64,000 nucleotides of DNA. Origin: Lentisphaerae bacterium ADurb.Bin082 (lineage in GTDB: Bacteria; Verrucomicrobiota; Lentisphaeria; Oligosphaerales; Oligosphaeraceae). Shown here piece by piece: positions 1-7,384 of the stretch. The position numbers and the translations under genes are program-made. The notes beneath the pieces are model-generated. The model worked only from the letters and a program-made list of their open reading frames with translations. It was not told where the DNA came from and did not search any database. The first letter of the stretch is position 1. Each line of letters opens with the position of its first letter. Location: NCBI GenBank assembly GCA_002070945.1, contig MWEG01000121.1, forward strand, positions 34,860 through 98,859, read 5' to 3'.

Positions 1-753
1 TGCGAACTGTACAATTATCAGAAGACCTTCTATTCCATCATCGACCGCATCCGAAAGCGGCATCCTGACTTCATTCTCGAAAATTGCGCCAGCGGCGCTC
101 TTCGCACTGATCTTGAGTCGCTGCGCCACTTCGATGTCCTTTTCCCCAGCGACAACGTCAATCCCTGGACTATGTTCGGCACTCTGCGCGGACTCTGGCA
201 CCGCGCCGTGCCGGGACGCATCATGCGCTGGACGGCTGTCTGCGAATGGCAGGAAGGCATCCCATTCTTTGACAAGGCGCGGTCGGCCCTCGTCGTCCCG
301 CAGGAAGCCACTTGGGAAGAATATCAATTCGCGGATCTGGAGTCTGTCCTGATTGCCAATTTCACTGGCGGCATGTACGCTTTTACCGGCGATCTCGCCA
401 GCCTTAGCCCAGACAACCGGAAGCTGGCGGCACGCTATATCGCCCTGTTCAAGCGCAAACGCGAATGGATGGCGAAGGCAGCCGGACACTGGCTTGAGGA
501 TGACGAGCGCTTCAAGGTGATTGAACTCGAACATGACGGCGAAGCCATCCTCGAAGTGTTTTACCACCCGGCGGACGCAGTGCCAGAGCGCACGCTCCGA
601 CCAGTCGGCCTGGATCCGAAAGCCACCTATTGCGTCGATCAGAAAAACTACACCGGCGCAGAACTGATGACCAACGGACTGACAATCGCCCTGACCCAAA
701 ATATGCACCTGCAGTGGCGTGCCAAAATGATCCTGCTGGAACGGCAGAATTAG
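1..753 (+). CDS. GH36-type alpha-galactosidase, C-terminal part (5' end outside window)
   Basis: The reading frame is open from base 1 to the TAG at 751-753, so this is the last 250 residues of a longer enzyme. The early segment DFILENCASGALRTDLE matches the region of GH36 alpha-galactosidases that holds the C-x-S-G-rich substrate-binding turn (ENCASGG.R.D in the family). The C-terminal segment carrying LRPVGLDPKATY and YTGAELMTNGL is the typical beta-sandwich end of GH36 enzymes. The family hydrolyses alpha-galactosides; the exact substrate cannot be read here because the nucleophile-bearing part is missing. The next gene starts 140 bp downstream and is functionally unrelated. Confidence 0.75.
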   Translation, partial: CELYNYQKTFYSIIDRIRKRHPDFILENCASGALRTDLESLRHFDVLFPSDNVNPWTMFGTLRGLWHRAVPGRIMRWTAVCEWQEGIPFFDKARSALVVPQEATWEEYQFADLESVLIANFTGGMYAFTGDLASLSPDNRKLAARYIALFKRKREWMAKAAGHWLEDDERFKVIELEHDGEAILEVFYHPADAVPERTLRPVGLDPKATYCVDQKNYTGAELMTNGLTIALTQNMHLQWRAKMILLERQN

Positions 754-894
754 TGGACAATGGACGTTAGTGGACAGAAGACGATATCCCAAGTACGGCG
801 GAGACCGGCGGGCGCTTTCCTAATATCCTTGACTATCCGCGATAGTGAATGAAAATTTATTCCCTTCCCAAACCCCGAAAGGATCCAATTAACT

Positions 895-1662
895 ATGTTA
901 GACACAACAGAGATCGGCGGCAAGGCAAAAAACTTTCCGACAACTCAATGGGATGTTCTTAGAGCAATGCGGGAGTGCACCCCCGAGTTGAAACGTCAAC
1001 TCCTTGATGGGCTTATGTCCCGGTACTGGAAGCCGCTTTACTACTTTCTTCGCTGTCAGGGTCAAGACTACGAAGCGGCCAAGGACCTCGTCCAGGGCTT
1101 CTTTACCGCCTGCATCGAACGCGATGCGCTGTTGATGGCAGACGCATCGCGTGGGCGATTCCGGACTTTTTTACTGACAGCCCTCACGAATTACGCGCGT
1201 AAAGTTCATCGGGACGAGAACGCCAAAAAGCGCCGACCACCCGGTGGAATGATTTCGCTTGACGAATTGATTGGCGATGAAGACGCAACCTTCGAACCGT
1301 CTTCAAATGAAACCCCGGAACACATCTTCAACCGGGCATGGGCCATAGACCTCGTGCATCGTGTCCTGAAAACCCTGGAAGAAGAATGCGCACAAACTGG
1401 GAAAGAGATCCATTTCGCCCTGTTCCGCATGCGCATCATCGAACCCGCTCTCGAAGGAACAAAGGCCCCGCCCCTGGCAGAACTGGCTAGGCGCTACGAA
1501 ATCACAAAGAAACAGGCTGGACACTGCCTCTTGACTGCCCGCCTTGCCTACCAGCGGATTCTCAGGGATGAAGTCAACACCTATGCACTCTCGAAAGAAG
1601 ATGCTGCCGAGGAAATCCAAAACGTCTTCAACATGTTTGGCAATAAAAAACAGCTTTTTTAA
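895..1662 (+). CDS. ECF-type RNA polymerase sigma factor (kinase-associated PVC type)
   Basis: A 255-residue sigma-70 family protein. The start FPTTQWDVL and the segments YWKPLYYFLR, AKDLVQGFFT and RGRFRTFLLTALTNY form region 2, and the C-terminal stretch LAELARRYEITKKQAGHCL is the region 4 helix-turn-helix. FPTTQW plus the SRYWKPLY segment is the signature of the planctomycete/verrucomicrobial sigma group usually encoded beside Ser/Thr kinases and without a classical anti-sigma gene. That context fits here, since two kinases follow on the same strand. ATG at 895 lies after GAAAGGA at about 880. A weak promoter-like TTGACT sits at 829-834. It probably directs transcription of the downstream locus; that link is an inference. 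Confidence 0.9.
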   Translation: MLDTTEIGGKAKNFPTTQWDVLRAMRECTPELKRQLLDGLMSRYWKPLYYFLRCQGQDYEAAKDLVQGFFTACIERDALLMADASRGRFRTFLLTALTNYARKVHRDENAKKRRPPGGMISLDELIGDEDATFEPSSNETPEHIFNRAWAIDLVHRVLKTLEEECAQTGKEIHFALFRMRIIEPALEGTKAPPLAELARRYEITKKQAGHCLLTARLAYQRILRDEVNTYALSKEDAAEEIQNVFNMFGNKKQLF

Positions 1663-1760
1663 AAAAAGAACCAAAAAATCCAAGTGCCCACGCGGCGCGG
1701 CGAGAATTTCCGGGTAAATATAAGTAGAACAAAATTTGCCTGTAAGAAAATAACCGGAAA

Positions 1761-2006
1761 ATGGCGATGAATAAGAGATTCACTCACATGCTCGCGCTGA
1801 TCGACAGGGGGCCGCTCCAAGGCCAAGCGGCTTTCATGCAGGGGATGCTCAGCTGGCTTTACGTGGACGGCGTTCCCTATCCACGCTTTGTTGATGCAGA
1901 AACCAAAATTCATATCAATGATTGTTGGTTCGCAGATATTCAGCGAGAGTTACATAGCAAACATGGCTCTGGTTCATTTTCTAGCCGTATGGAATTGCAC
2001 CCCTGA
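1761..2006 (+). CDS. small hypothetical protein
   Basis: An 81-residue frame lying between the sigma factor and the TPR protein, on the same strand. The ribosome binding site is weak (CGGAAA just before ATGGCGATG). No recognised domain; the composition is that of a normal soluble protein (for example MLSWLYVDGVPYPRF). A second frame overlaps at 1888-2073, so a frameshifted or decayed gene is possible. If it is not real, the 500 bp between 1662 and 2172 hold no other gene I can support. Confidence 0.35.
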   Translation: MAMNKRFTHMLALIDRGPLQGQAAFMQGMLSWLYVDGVPYPRFVDAETKIHINDCWFADIQRELHSKHGSGSFSSRMELHP

Positions 2007-2171
2007 CTTGAGCGAGATTCTCTATCAACGTTTCAATGGTTCCGAGGGAAACGGCACTACCGTCGAACAGTAGGAACGATTACCATCCACACATAATTCA
2101 TGCAGCAAACAGGCTGCATTCGCGTAAATACGAACGGGCGGAACAGAGGCGCAGAAGAGAAAGGAAACGAT

Positions 2172-2987
2172 ATGAATTGGTTCAAGAAATTCATTGGCCG
2201 ACGGAAGCCAACACTTGACAAGCAGACGCAGCCCCGCGACATCGGAGCGCAGCAAACACCCCAGGCACCCGCTGCGAGTTCCGGTACAAAACAGGATCCG
2301 GAGAAGATGTACACCGAGGCCCTGGACCTCTTCAAAAGGAACAAGTTCCGGGATGCGGCTCGCACTCTTGAGGAAGCCAGTCCGTTGAATCCCACTTCCG
2401 CACCAATCCAGTTCACCTTGGCGGTCACTTACTCGCGTATTGGAGGCGAGTGTGGAAATGACGATGCCGCCGCCTTGCCGTGGCTCAAGAAGTCAGGAGG
2501 TGCATTTAAGAAGGCCATCGACCTGGCGGAGAAACACGGTGGTCTGAATGCGTCACAGCTCGAGAAGGCTCGCTCATCTTTACAGATGTATGAACCTTTC
2601 ATGGACACTACCGAAGAGCAATGGCAGTCGTCTTCCGTTACCAAAAACGACCTGAACCGCGACATCACGGTACATCAAGAGCCGTGGCACAAGTACAAGC
2701 GCTACGTCCAGGTGCCAGAAGACGTGCCGGATACTGAAGTCAGACATAATATGCGATTCCAGTTCATGTTCTCATCCAAACACGTCGCCGACCGCATTCT
2801 CTCGACGCTCCCCGAGAAGCACAATCGCGCTCTGAGTGCAGGCGAGTGCTGGTGGCGGGGCATGAACCCAGAAGGCAAGTTCCAGATCGCTTGGGATGGC
2901 GTGTGCTTGTCAATCGGCGAAGGAAAAGACCTTATGAACAGAGTTGTATCAGAGGGCGGTGAAATCTACGAAGCCTTTCTGACCTGA
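2172..2987 (+). CDS. TPR-like hypothetical protein
   Basis: A 271-residue protein. ATG at 2172 is preferred over an in-frame ATG at 2100 because AGAAAGGAAA lies just upstream of it. The N terminus MNWFKKFIGRRKP is a short basic/aromatic head, followed by a Pro/Ala/Gln-rich linker to about residue 50. A TPR-like helical region follows at about residues 55-140 (YTEALDLFKRNKFRDAARTL, NPTSAPIQFTLAVTY, AFKKAIDLAEK). The C-terminal half is unrecognised. The head resembles that of the small protein starting at 4676 (MNFFGRFFKGK), which suggests that products of this locus share a targeting or docking segment. That is an inference from two sequences. Confidence 0.7.
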   Translation: MNWFKKFIGRRKPTLDKQTQPRDIGAQQTPQAPAASSGTKQDPEKMYTEALDLFKRNKFRDAARTLEEASPLNPTSAPIQFTLAVTYSRIGGECGNDDAAALPWLKKSGGAFKKAIDLAEKHGGLNASQLEKARSSLQMYEPFMDTTEEQWQSSSVTKNDLNRDITVHQEPWHKYKRYVQVPEDVPDTEVRHNMRFQFMFSSKHVADRILSTLPEKHNRALSAGECWWRGMNPEGKFQIAWDGVCLSIGEGKDLMNRVVSEGGEIYEAFLT

Positions 2988-3053
2988 CTGTGTGAGACAT
3001 TAGCTAGACATGAGACATAAGCTAGACAATGGATTTGGAAAAGGAAAAGACCC

Positions 3054-4679
3054 ATGGACTACTTTGAATGTGCCGCACCCGCAGGAGGCGGTCGTTGTTC
3101 GGATAATGCCTGTCCATGCCCAGAGGTCAAGATACCTCGGGGACAGGGCTATCTGTTCATCAGCCAGGAACTGGTTGATTTCCGGCGGCAATATCCAGGG
3201 GAAGAGCAAGCGGGCGCTGCTATGGAGGCGCAACTGCGAAGCGCTGGCTTCAGCGGAGGCGCCTACAGCATCAGCCCAATACTTGTCTGTGAACAGGGTG
3301 CCAAGCTGCGCAATCTGGACCTGAAGGTGGCGGCTGCTGATGCTGCCCACTGGTGGGCCACAGGGAAGGTTCCTCTCCGCGCGACGCCTAGCGCAGGCAG
3401 TCAGCCAGCAGACGTCCAGGCACACCCCGAGAGTGAACAGGCAAGCGAACTCCCTTCTACCGCGATTGCGGCACAGCCTAACCTTTCGGCACCACCCGCC
3501 GTCAAGTCGGACGTCTGCGAGTGTGGCGCAACCCTGCCATCGGACGCTCCAATATGTGAGAGCTGTGGTCGCGCCCATGGCTGGATCCCTGTTGTCCTTG
3601 CCGAGGAGGATACGTTCAAAGATCTCACATGCCCGAAATGCACCGACATCCTGATTCCCGCTAAAGCAGTATACCTTCTGCATGTGTTAGGCAAAACCAT
3701 CAAATGCCCCACGTGCGAGGAGATTCTCTGCACAAACGCGGACAAACAACCGAAGTGGCAGCTTAGCACTGAGTTGGCTGCCCGCGTACCTGACAACGAA
3801 CCATGTCTCCTGGCAGAAGTGAAGAGATTGCATAAGTTGGCTGACAACAACAAGACAGGCGTAGAGCAAGCCGCGAAGCACCGTAGCGTTCCAGTCGAGA
3901 AGCAACTGGCTGGAAGGTATCTTCTCCACTGGGTGTCGACACACACAACGCCGTCGGATAGGGTAGTCAACGAGCTGGCCTGGAACTGGCTAGGGCACAT
4001 GACGCTCGCGATGCTCACAACAGATTACTTCCAGCAGCTGAAGCTGACACCCCAGCACCTCGAGGGGTTTTATGTGATGATGCACTATGGCAGTGCGTTT
4101 CTTCATCAACTGACCCAACGAGTTGCATACGCTAAAGTAGGTCATGATATACGCGCGCAGCTGATTCTCAACCTGATAAGCAGCTATGCAGACTGGAAAA
4201 ACTCGCAGATCAAAAGCATGCCGTATGATGCCCGTCTTGCCTTCGAGGAATTGATCTATTCCGTGAGAACAAGTGCTCACGCATACCCCGGGGATGCAGA
4301 GCGTCAAAACAGGATGCAACAGTGCATGTTGGCGTTCTCGTCGATGCCCGCCGCCTCGGAAGCGAGGGGGTGTCGAAAGAGTGTACCCCGGAGAGTCACA
4401 CGCTCTTCTGACTGCTTTGTCGCAACAGCCTGCTATGGCGACTATGATGCACCGGAAGTTCTCCTCTTGCGTCAGTTTCGCGACACCTGCCTCCTTCGTT
4501 CGCCGCTTACGCGACGACTAGTGGATCTCTACTACAAGGCGGGACCTCATCTTGCTGCCTACCTTCATCGGCATCCTGGTTTGAAGCCACCCGTCAGAGG
4601 CATTCTGACCCGGCTTGCCCTGGGTTTGGAGAAACATGGATTCACGCACGACAACCGCAAAATAGGAGACGAGACATGA
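3054..4679 (+). CDS. zinc-ribbon protein with C-terminal CFI-box domain
   Basis: A 541-residue protein. Cysteine pairs occur at the N terminus (CAAPAGGGRC, CPC) and as two ribbon-like modules near residues 155-230 (CECGATLPSDAPICESC; CPKCTDILIP then CPTCEEILC). The middle is alpha-helical and unrecognised. The C terminus, from about residue 458, has CFVATACYGDYDAPEVLLLR followed by QFRDTCLL, RRLVDLYY and AGPHLAAYL. This matches the CFI-box C-terminal domain (CFIATAAYG, then a LRxFRD and a YY..SP motif), which is found at the C termini of diverse bacterial proteins and has no firm known function. The next gene overlaps by ATGA, so the two are translationally coupled. Confidence 0.75.
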   Translation: MDYFECAAPAGGGRCSDNACPCPEVKIPRGQGYLFISQELVDFRRQYPGEEQAGAAMEAQLRSAGFSGGAYSISPILVCEQGAKLRNLDLKVAAADAAHWWATGKVPLRATPSAGSQPADVQAHPESEQASELPSTAIAAQPNLSAPPAVKSDVCECGATLPSDAPICESCGRAHGWIPVVLAEEDTFKDLTCPKCTDILIPAKAVYLLHVLGKTIKCPTCEEILCTNADKQPKWQLSTELAARVPDNEPCLLAEVKRLHKLADNNKTGVEQAAKHRSVPVEKQLAGRYLLHWVSTHTTPSDRVVNELAWNWLGHMTLAMLTTDYFQQLKLTPQHLEGFYVMMHYGSAFLHQLTQRVAYAKVGHDIRAQLILNLISSYADWKNSQIKSMPYDARLAFEELIYSVRTSAHAYPGDAERQNRMQQCMLAFSSMPAASEARGCRKSVPRRVTRSSDCFVATACYGDYDAPEVLLLRQFRDTCLLRSPLTRRLVDLYYKAGPHLAAYLHRHPGLKPPVRGILTRLALGLEKHGFTHDNRKIGDET

Positions 4680-4975
4680 ATTTTTTTGGCCGATTTTTTA
4701 AGGGTAAAGCATCATCAGCTCCGCAGGCGTCCACTGCACCGCCTCCAGAAAATGCCACATCTCGTCACCCGTGCAGGATGCAGCAAGCCGGGTGTTCGGC
4801 ACCGCATCCGAAAAATGCCACATCTCGTCACCCGTGCATGCTGCGGCAAGCCGGGTGCTCGGCACCCGCAACATGGCGCAACCGTGCAGGCCAATACTTC
4901 TGCGATGAGCACAAGGAGGTCATGGATGTTATGCTGCGACTGAATCACCATGTTCCAGGCTGGGAGAGGCTATAG
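4676..4975 (+). CDS. small Cys/His-rich protein with an internal duplication
   Basis: A 99-residue protein whose ATG overlaps the previous stop (ATGA). The head MNFFGRFFKGK is followed by two near-identical 21-residue units, each with ENATSRHPC/KNATSRHPC and QAGCSAP, then WRNRAGQYFCDEHKEVM. The pattern C-x6-C followed downstream by C-x2-H looks like a small zinc-binding knuckle (C...C...CDEH) whose first half has been duplicated. Function unknown. The duplication is visible in DNA as a 57-bp block at 4749-4805 repeated with a 63-bp period. Confidence 0.65.
   Translation: MNFFGRFFKGKASSAPQASTAPPPENATSRHPCRMQQAGCSAPHPKNATSRHPCMLRQAGCSAPATWRNRAGQYFCDEHKEVMDVMLRLNHHVPGWERL
4749..4868 (+). repeat. 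in-frame direct repeat, 63-bp period, two copies
   Basis: Copy 1 covers about 4749-4805 and copy 2 about 4812-4868. Both contain AATGCCACATCTCGTCACCC and GCAAGCCGGGTG. The period is exactly 21 codons, so the repeat keeps the frame and doubles a Cys-containing unit of the 99-residue protein. Confidence 0.85.
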
Positions 4976-5054
4976 CCCGTGGGTTCGCCATCAGGGAAAA
5001 GACTATGTTCGATAAACGCCAATCCAACTCAAGGCATACAAAATGGAGAAAAAA

Positions 5055-5363
5055 ATGCAGGTGGAAATCTACGTCGAACCATCACCTCTGATGCAGGCGC
5101 TCAGGGCAGCAGGCAGCGTTGGAAGCCAAATGGTTTCTGAGGGACTCCTTGCGAATCTCATTCGAGGCGCAGACAGGGATCTTGGGCTGGGGGGAAGACT
5201 GATCCAACACATGAGCGGCAACAGAATCGCGATCCAGACGGTCAACGAGATGTCCGACGACCAATGGCGTCAATTTCTGAACAAACGCTTTGGCCATTCA
5301 GAGTGGAGTCGTTGGTTTGCGAAGAACAGCGGCAATCGCTACAGTATAGTCGTCGTTGAATGA
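5055..5363 (+). CDS. small hypothetical protein
   Basis: A 102-residue protein starting MQVEIYVEPSPLM. ATG at 5055 is preferred to the in-frame ATG at 5043 because GGAGAA at 5045-5050 is well placed for it. It contains a glycine-rich middle (RDLGLGGRLIQHMSG) and an acidic/aromatic C-terminal half (DDQWRQFLNKRFG, SEWSRWFAKN), ending in a beta-like strand YSIVVVE. No family recognised. It is the first of a run of very small genes, each with a strong ribosome binding site and about 20 bp spacing. Confidence 0.65.
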   Translation: MQVEIYVEPSPLMQALRAAGSVGSQMVSEGLLANLIRGADRDLGLGGRLIQHMSGNRIAIQTVNEMSDDQWRQFLNKRFGHSEWSRWFAKNSGNRYSIVVVE

Positions 5364-5382
5364 CAGAAAGGAGTGAAAAATC

Positions 5383-5655
5383 ATGAAAATCGTTCAATTC
5401 GAGGTATTCGGGCGTGGCTCACGCCCCCCTGGCAACACCGCTGGCGCGGTCTGTAAGACGTGGGTATCGCAACATCCTGGCGTCAATCCTTACAGCGCAC
5501 AAATTGCCGTCAATGTCGACAACAGCGGAATCTGGTCTGACCCCTATGCACGTGAGCACTACGGGTTGCTGCACTATGGCGGCCAGAAGTGCACTTGGGA
5601 CTTCGTCTCCATTGGTGGGCAACAGTATCTGTTGCTCGTGGTTTCGGAACAGTAA
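5383..5655 (+). CDS. small hypothetical protein
   Basis: A 90-residue protein beginning MKIVQFEVFGRG. AAAGGAG stands 9-10 bp before the ATG, and the preceding stop is 19 bp upstream. The sequence alternates hydrophobic strands (AQIAVNVDN, KCTWDFVSIGG, QQYLLLVVSEQ) in a way that suggests an all-beta small domain. No family recognised. Same operon as 5055-5363. Confidence 0.65.
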   Translation: MKIVQFEVFGRGSRPPGNTAGAVCKTWVSQHPGVNPYSAQIAVNVDNSGIWSDPYAREHYGLLHYGGQKCTWDFVSIGGQQYLLLVVSEQ

Positions 5656-5676
5656 GCAAGAAAGGAGAAGACAGTA

Positions 5677-5930
5677 ATGGCTGGCATGATGATTGCATTA
5701 AGATGGGATGGGATGGGCCGCGCCTCTCGCGGCAACAATTGCTTGACCGTGCAAGGGCGGCTGTGAACAAAGTCGGCAACGCTTTTGACCATGTAGATCA
5801 ACTGGACATACAGGCGATGCCTGTCGAAGAACAGCAGTATGTTCAGTTGTTCGTGAACACGAGTGCGGATCAGCAGGACTGCGAGCGAATGAGAAAAATG
5901 TTGAAGGACGAATTTGCGGAAACGGTTTAG
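5677..5930 (+). pseudogene. small hypothetical gene, apparently frameshifted near its start
   Basis: GAAAGGAGAAG at 5660-5670 points to the ATG at 5677, but that frame closes after about 30 codons. The likely protein body lies in another frame: RLSRQQLLDRARAAVNKVG, then VDQLDIQAMPVEEQQYVQLF, ending at 5930. Adding one G to a GGG run around 5710-5720 would join the two into one protein of about 84 residues starting MAGMMIALRWDGMG. The alternative is a start at the in-frame ATG 5703, which lacks a ribosome binding site. Either a real mutation or a homopolymer sequencing error would explain it. Confidence 0.45.
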
Positions 5931-5960
5931 TCGCAGTTAAATAAGGAGGTCAATATGATA

Positions 5961-7168
5961 TCAATTAAAAATCAAACTGAACTAATCATCCAAGGCCAGT
6001 AAAACATTTGGGACACTTTCTTTACCATTGCCAATGTTCCCTGTGCCAGCTTGCTCAGCTCATGTTCAACTTTTTCCACCACGCCATTCAGATTTTCGAA
6101 ATAATGGTTTGCGCAGGCCTTTTCACGGGCGTAATCCCAAAGGTGCTCAACAGGGTTCAACTCAGGACAGTAGGGAGAAAGCTGTAACAAGTGAACGTTC
6201 GGGGGAATTTCCAGCCCTTTTGAACAGTGTGAACTGGCTCCATCGACCACTGCCAACAGGTAGTCATTAGGATGCTTGTTGCTGATTTGGTGCAAAAACA
6301 AAATTCATGTTTTCTGTGTTCATCATGTCCGCTACACGCCATTCAACGTCCCTGTCAAACGGGCTTATGGCGCCGTATATGTATTTAAACTGCCGCTCAA
6401 TCGCTGCTGCTGTCAATGGCCGGACGCCGTGGGGAACCCATGCCGCACGAATCACTGGCAACCTTCCAAAGCGCGCCTCATCAAGGAACATTATGCGAAG
6501 GTTTTTTCCCTCCTGTTTGGACTGGATGGTTGCCATGTGTACCGCTTCAGGAAACGTTTTTTTTGAACTCATCAAGATTTTTAGGGTCATTTTTGGGGTG
6601 CACTTTGTCGGGAACCACTTTATGCCACTTGTGACGACGGAGAATGTTGTAGACTGTTTGCTGACTCATTTTTCGGCCAGCCTTGGCTTCCAGGGCACTT
6701 TGGATGTCGCCGACTGTCACAATATGCCCTTGAATTGCCTCAGGGGTCATCTGGCCGAGAACCTCATTCTCCTCGTCCCAAGTCAAAATCGACCGTCGGT
6801 CTCCACCCCAGGTCGGGGCATTGACTTCCTCCTCTGCGGAGGCGGAGCATTCCTTTTTGAAATCCTTGATCATTCGCTTGACTGTGGACTGGGAAACCCC
6901 CAGGACTTCGCCGATATCCGCCTGGTCAAGCTTTTCCTGGGATGTCAGCACAACGGCGAAGGCAACGAGAAGGTCGTCACGATATGGCAAACGATTAATG
7001 ACCTGTTTCGCCTTTGCCAATTCGGTTTCTGTAATGATAACGCGAGGTCCGGGTTTGCTCATTGTATGCTCCATGTTTTTGGTGTAAGGGGGCGAGGCAC
7101 CACGCTTACCATACAGCAACAAGCCCGGAAAGCCAAGATTATTTAGGTCAATTTGATTTTTAATTAGA
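5961..7168 (-). mobile_element. IS630-family insertion element
   Basis: Imperfect terminal inverted repeats bound the element. The left end at 5963-5980 reads AATTAAAAATCAAACTGA; the right end at 7148-7165, read on the other strand, is AATTAAAAATCAAATTGA (17 of 18 match). Between them lies one minus-strand transposase in three frames. The exact TA target duplication expected for IS630 is not clear at the edges, so the boundaries are accurate to a few bases only. Confidence 0.8.
5972..7062 (-). pseudogene. IS630-family DDE transposase, in three frames
   Basis: Start at 7062, where GGAG precedes MSKPGPRVIITE. The first part (to 6547) carries a helix-turn-helix (QADIGEVLGVSQSTVKRMI) and a winged-helix region. 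The second (6590-6267) has the first catalytic Asp in IMFLDEARFGR. The third (6301-5972) has the second Asp in AVVDGASSH and the Glu in SPYCPELNPVEHLWD. Frame 1 ends at a run of eight A on the coding strand (6557-6564); seven A would read through as FKKTFPEA. The second break is at a T5 run (6294-6298). IS630 relatives may use slippage at A runs, but two breaks suggest a dead copy or sequence errors. The stop lies inside the left inverted repeat. Confidence 0.8.
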
Positions 7169-7384
7169 ACGAGAAACATTTTGCTGGGGTTCGATGCTCC
7201 CGAGATGTACACCGAGGTTTGCATCCGCTGCAAGAGCTATGGTGCGTTACGAACACTACCCGCCAGCACCTATCGCGAAGCCGTTGGCAATCTTGCAGTG
7301 GGGTACAAATGCGGATGTGGAAAGTTCGTCGGGATGGTCAGAAAGGACGACTCCGTGACGTTTGTTTAGGTCTAATGTGGCAAC

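Larger units (their letters stand above)
5955..7369 (+). pseudogene. small CxxC/CxC zinc-ribbon-like gene split by an IS630 insertion
   Basis: AAGGAGGTCAAT stands directly before ATG at 5955, but only MIS and a base or two remain before the insertion-element inverted repeat begins. On the other side, from about 7166, the frame resumes with RTRNILLGFDAPEMYTEV, then CIRC, and later YKCGCGKFVGMVRKDD, stopping at 7367-7369. Joining the two parts gives a protein of about 70 residues with CxxC and CxC metal-binding pairs. It was the fourth member of the run of small genes upstream and is now interrupted. The right half could start at TTG 7181 but has no convincing ribosome binding site. Confidence 0.55.

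Noticed and set aside
6307..7146. 279-residue plus-strand frame across the insertion element
   Set aside because: It is antisense to the IS630 transposase, whose catalytic motifs are on the minus strand.
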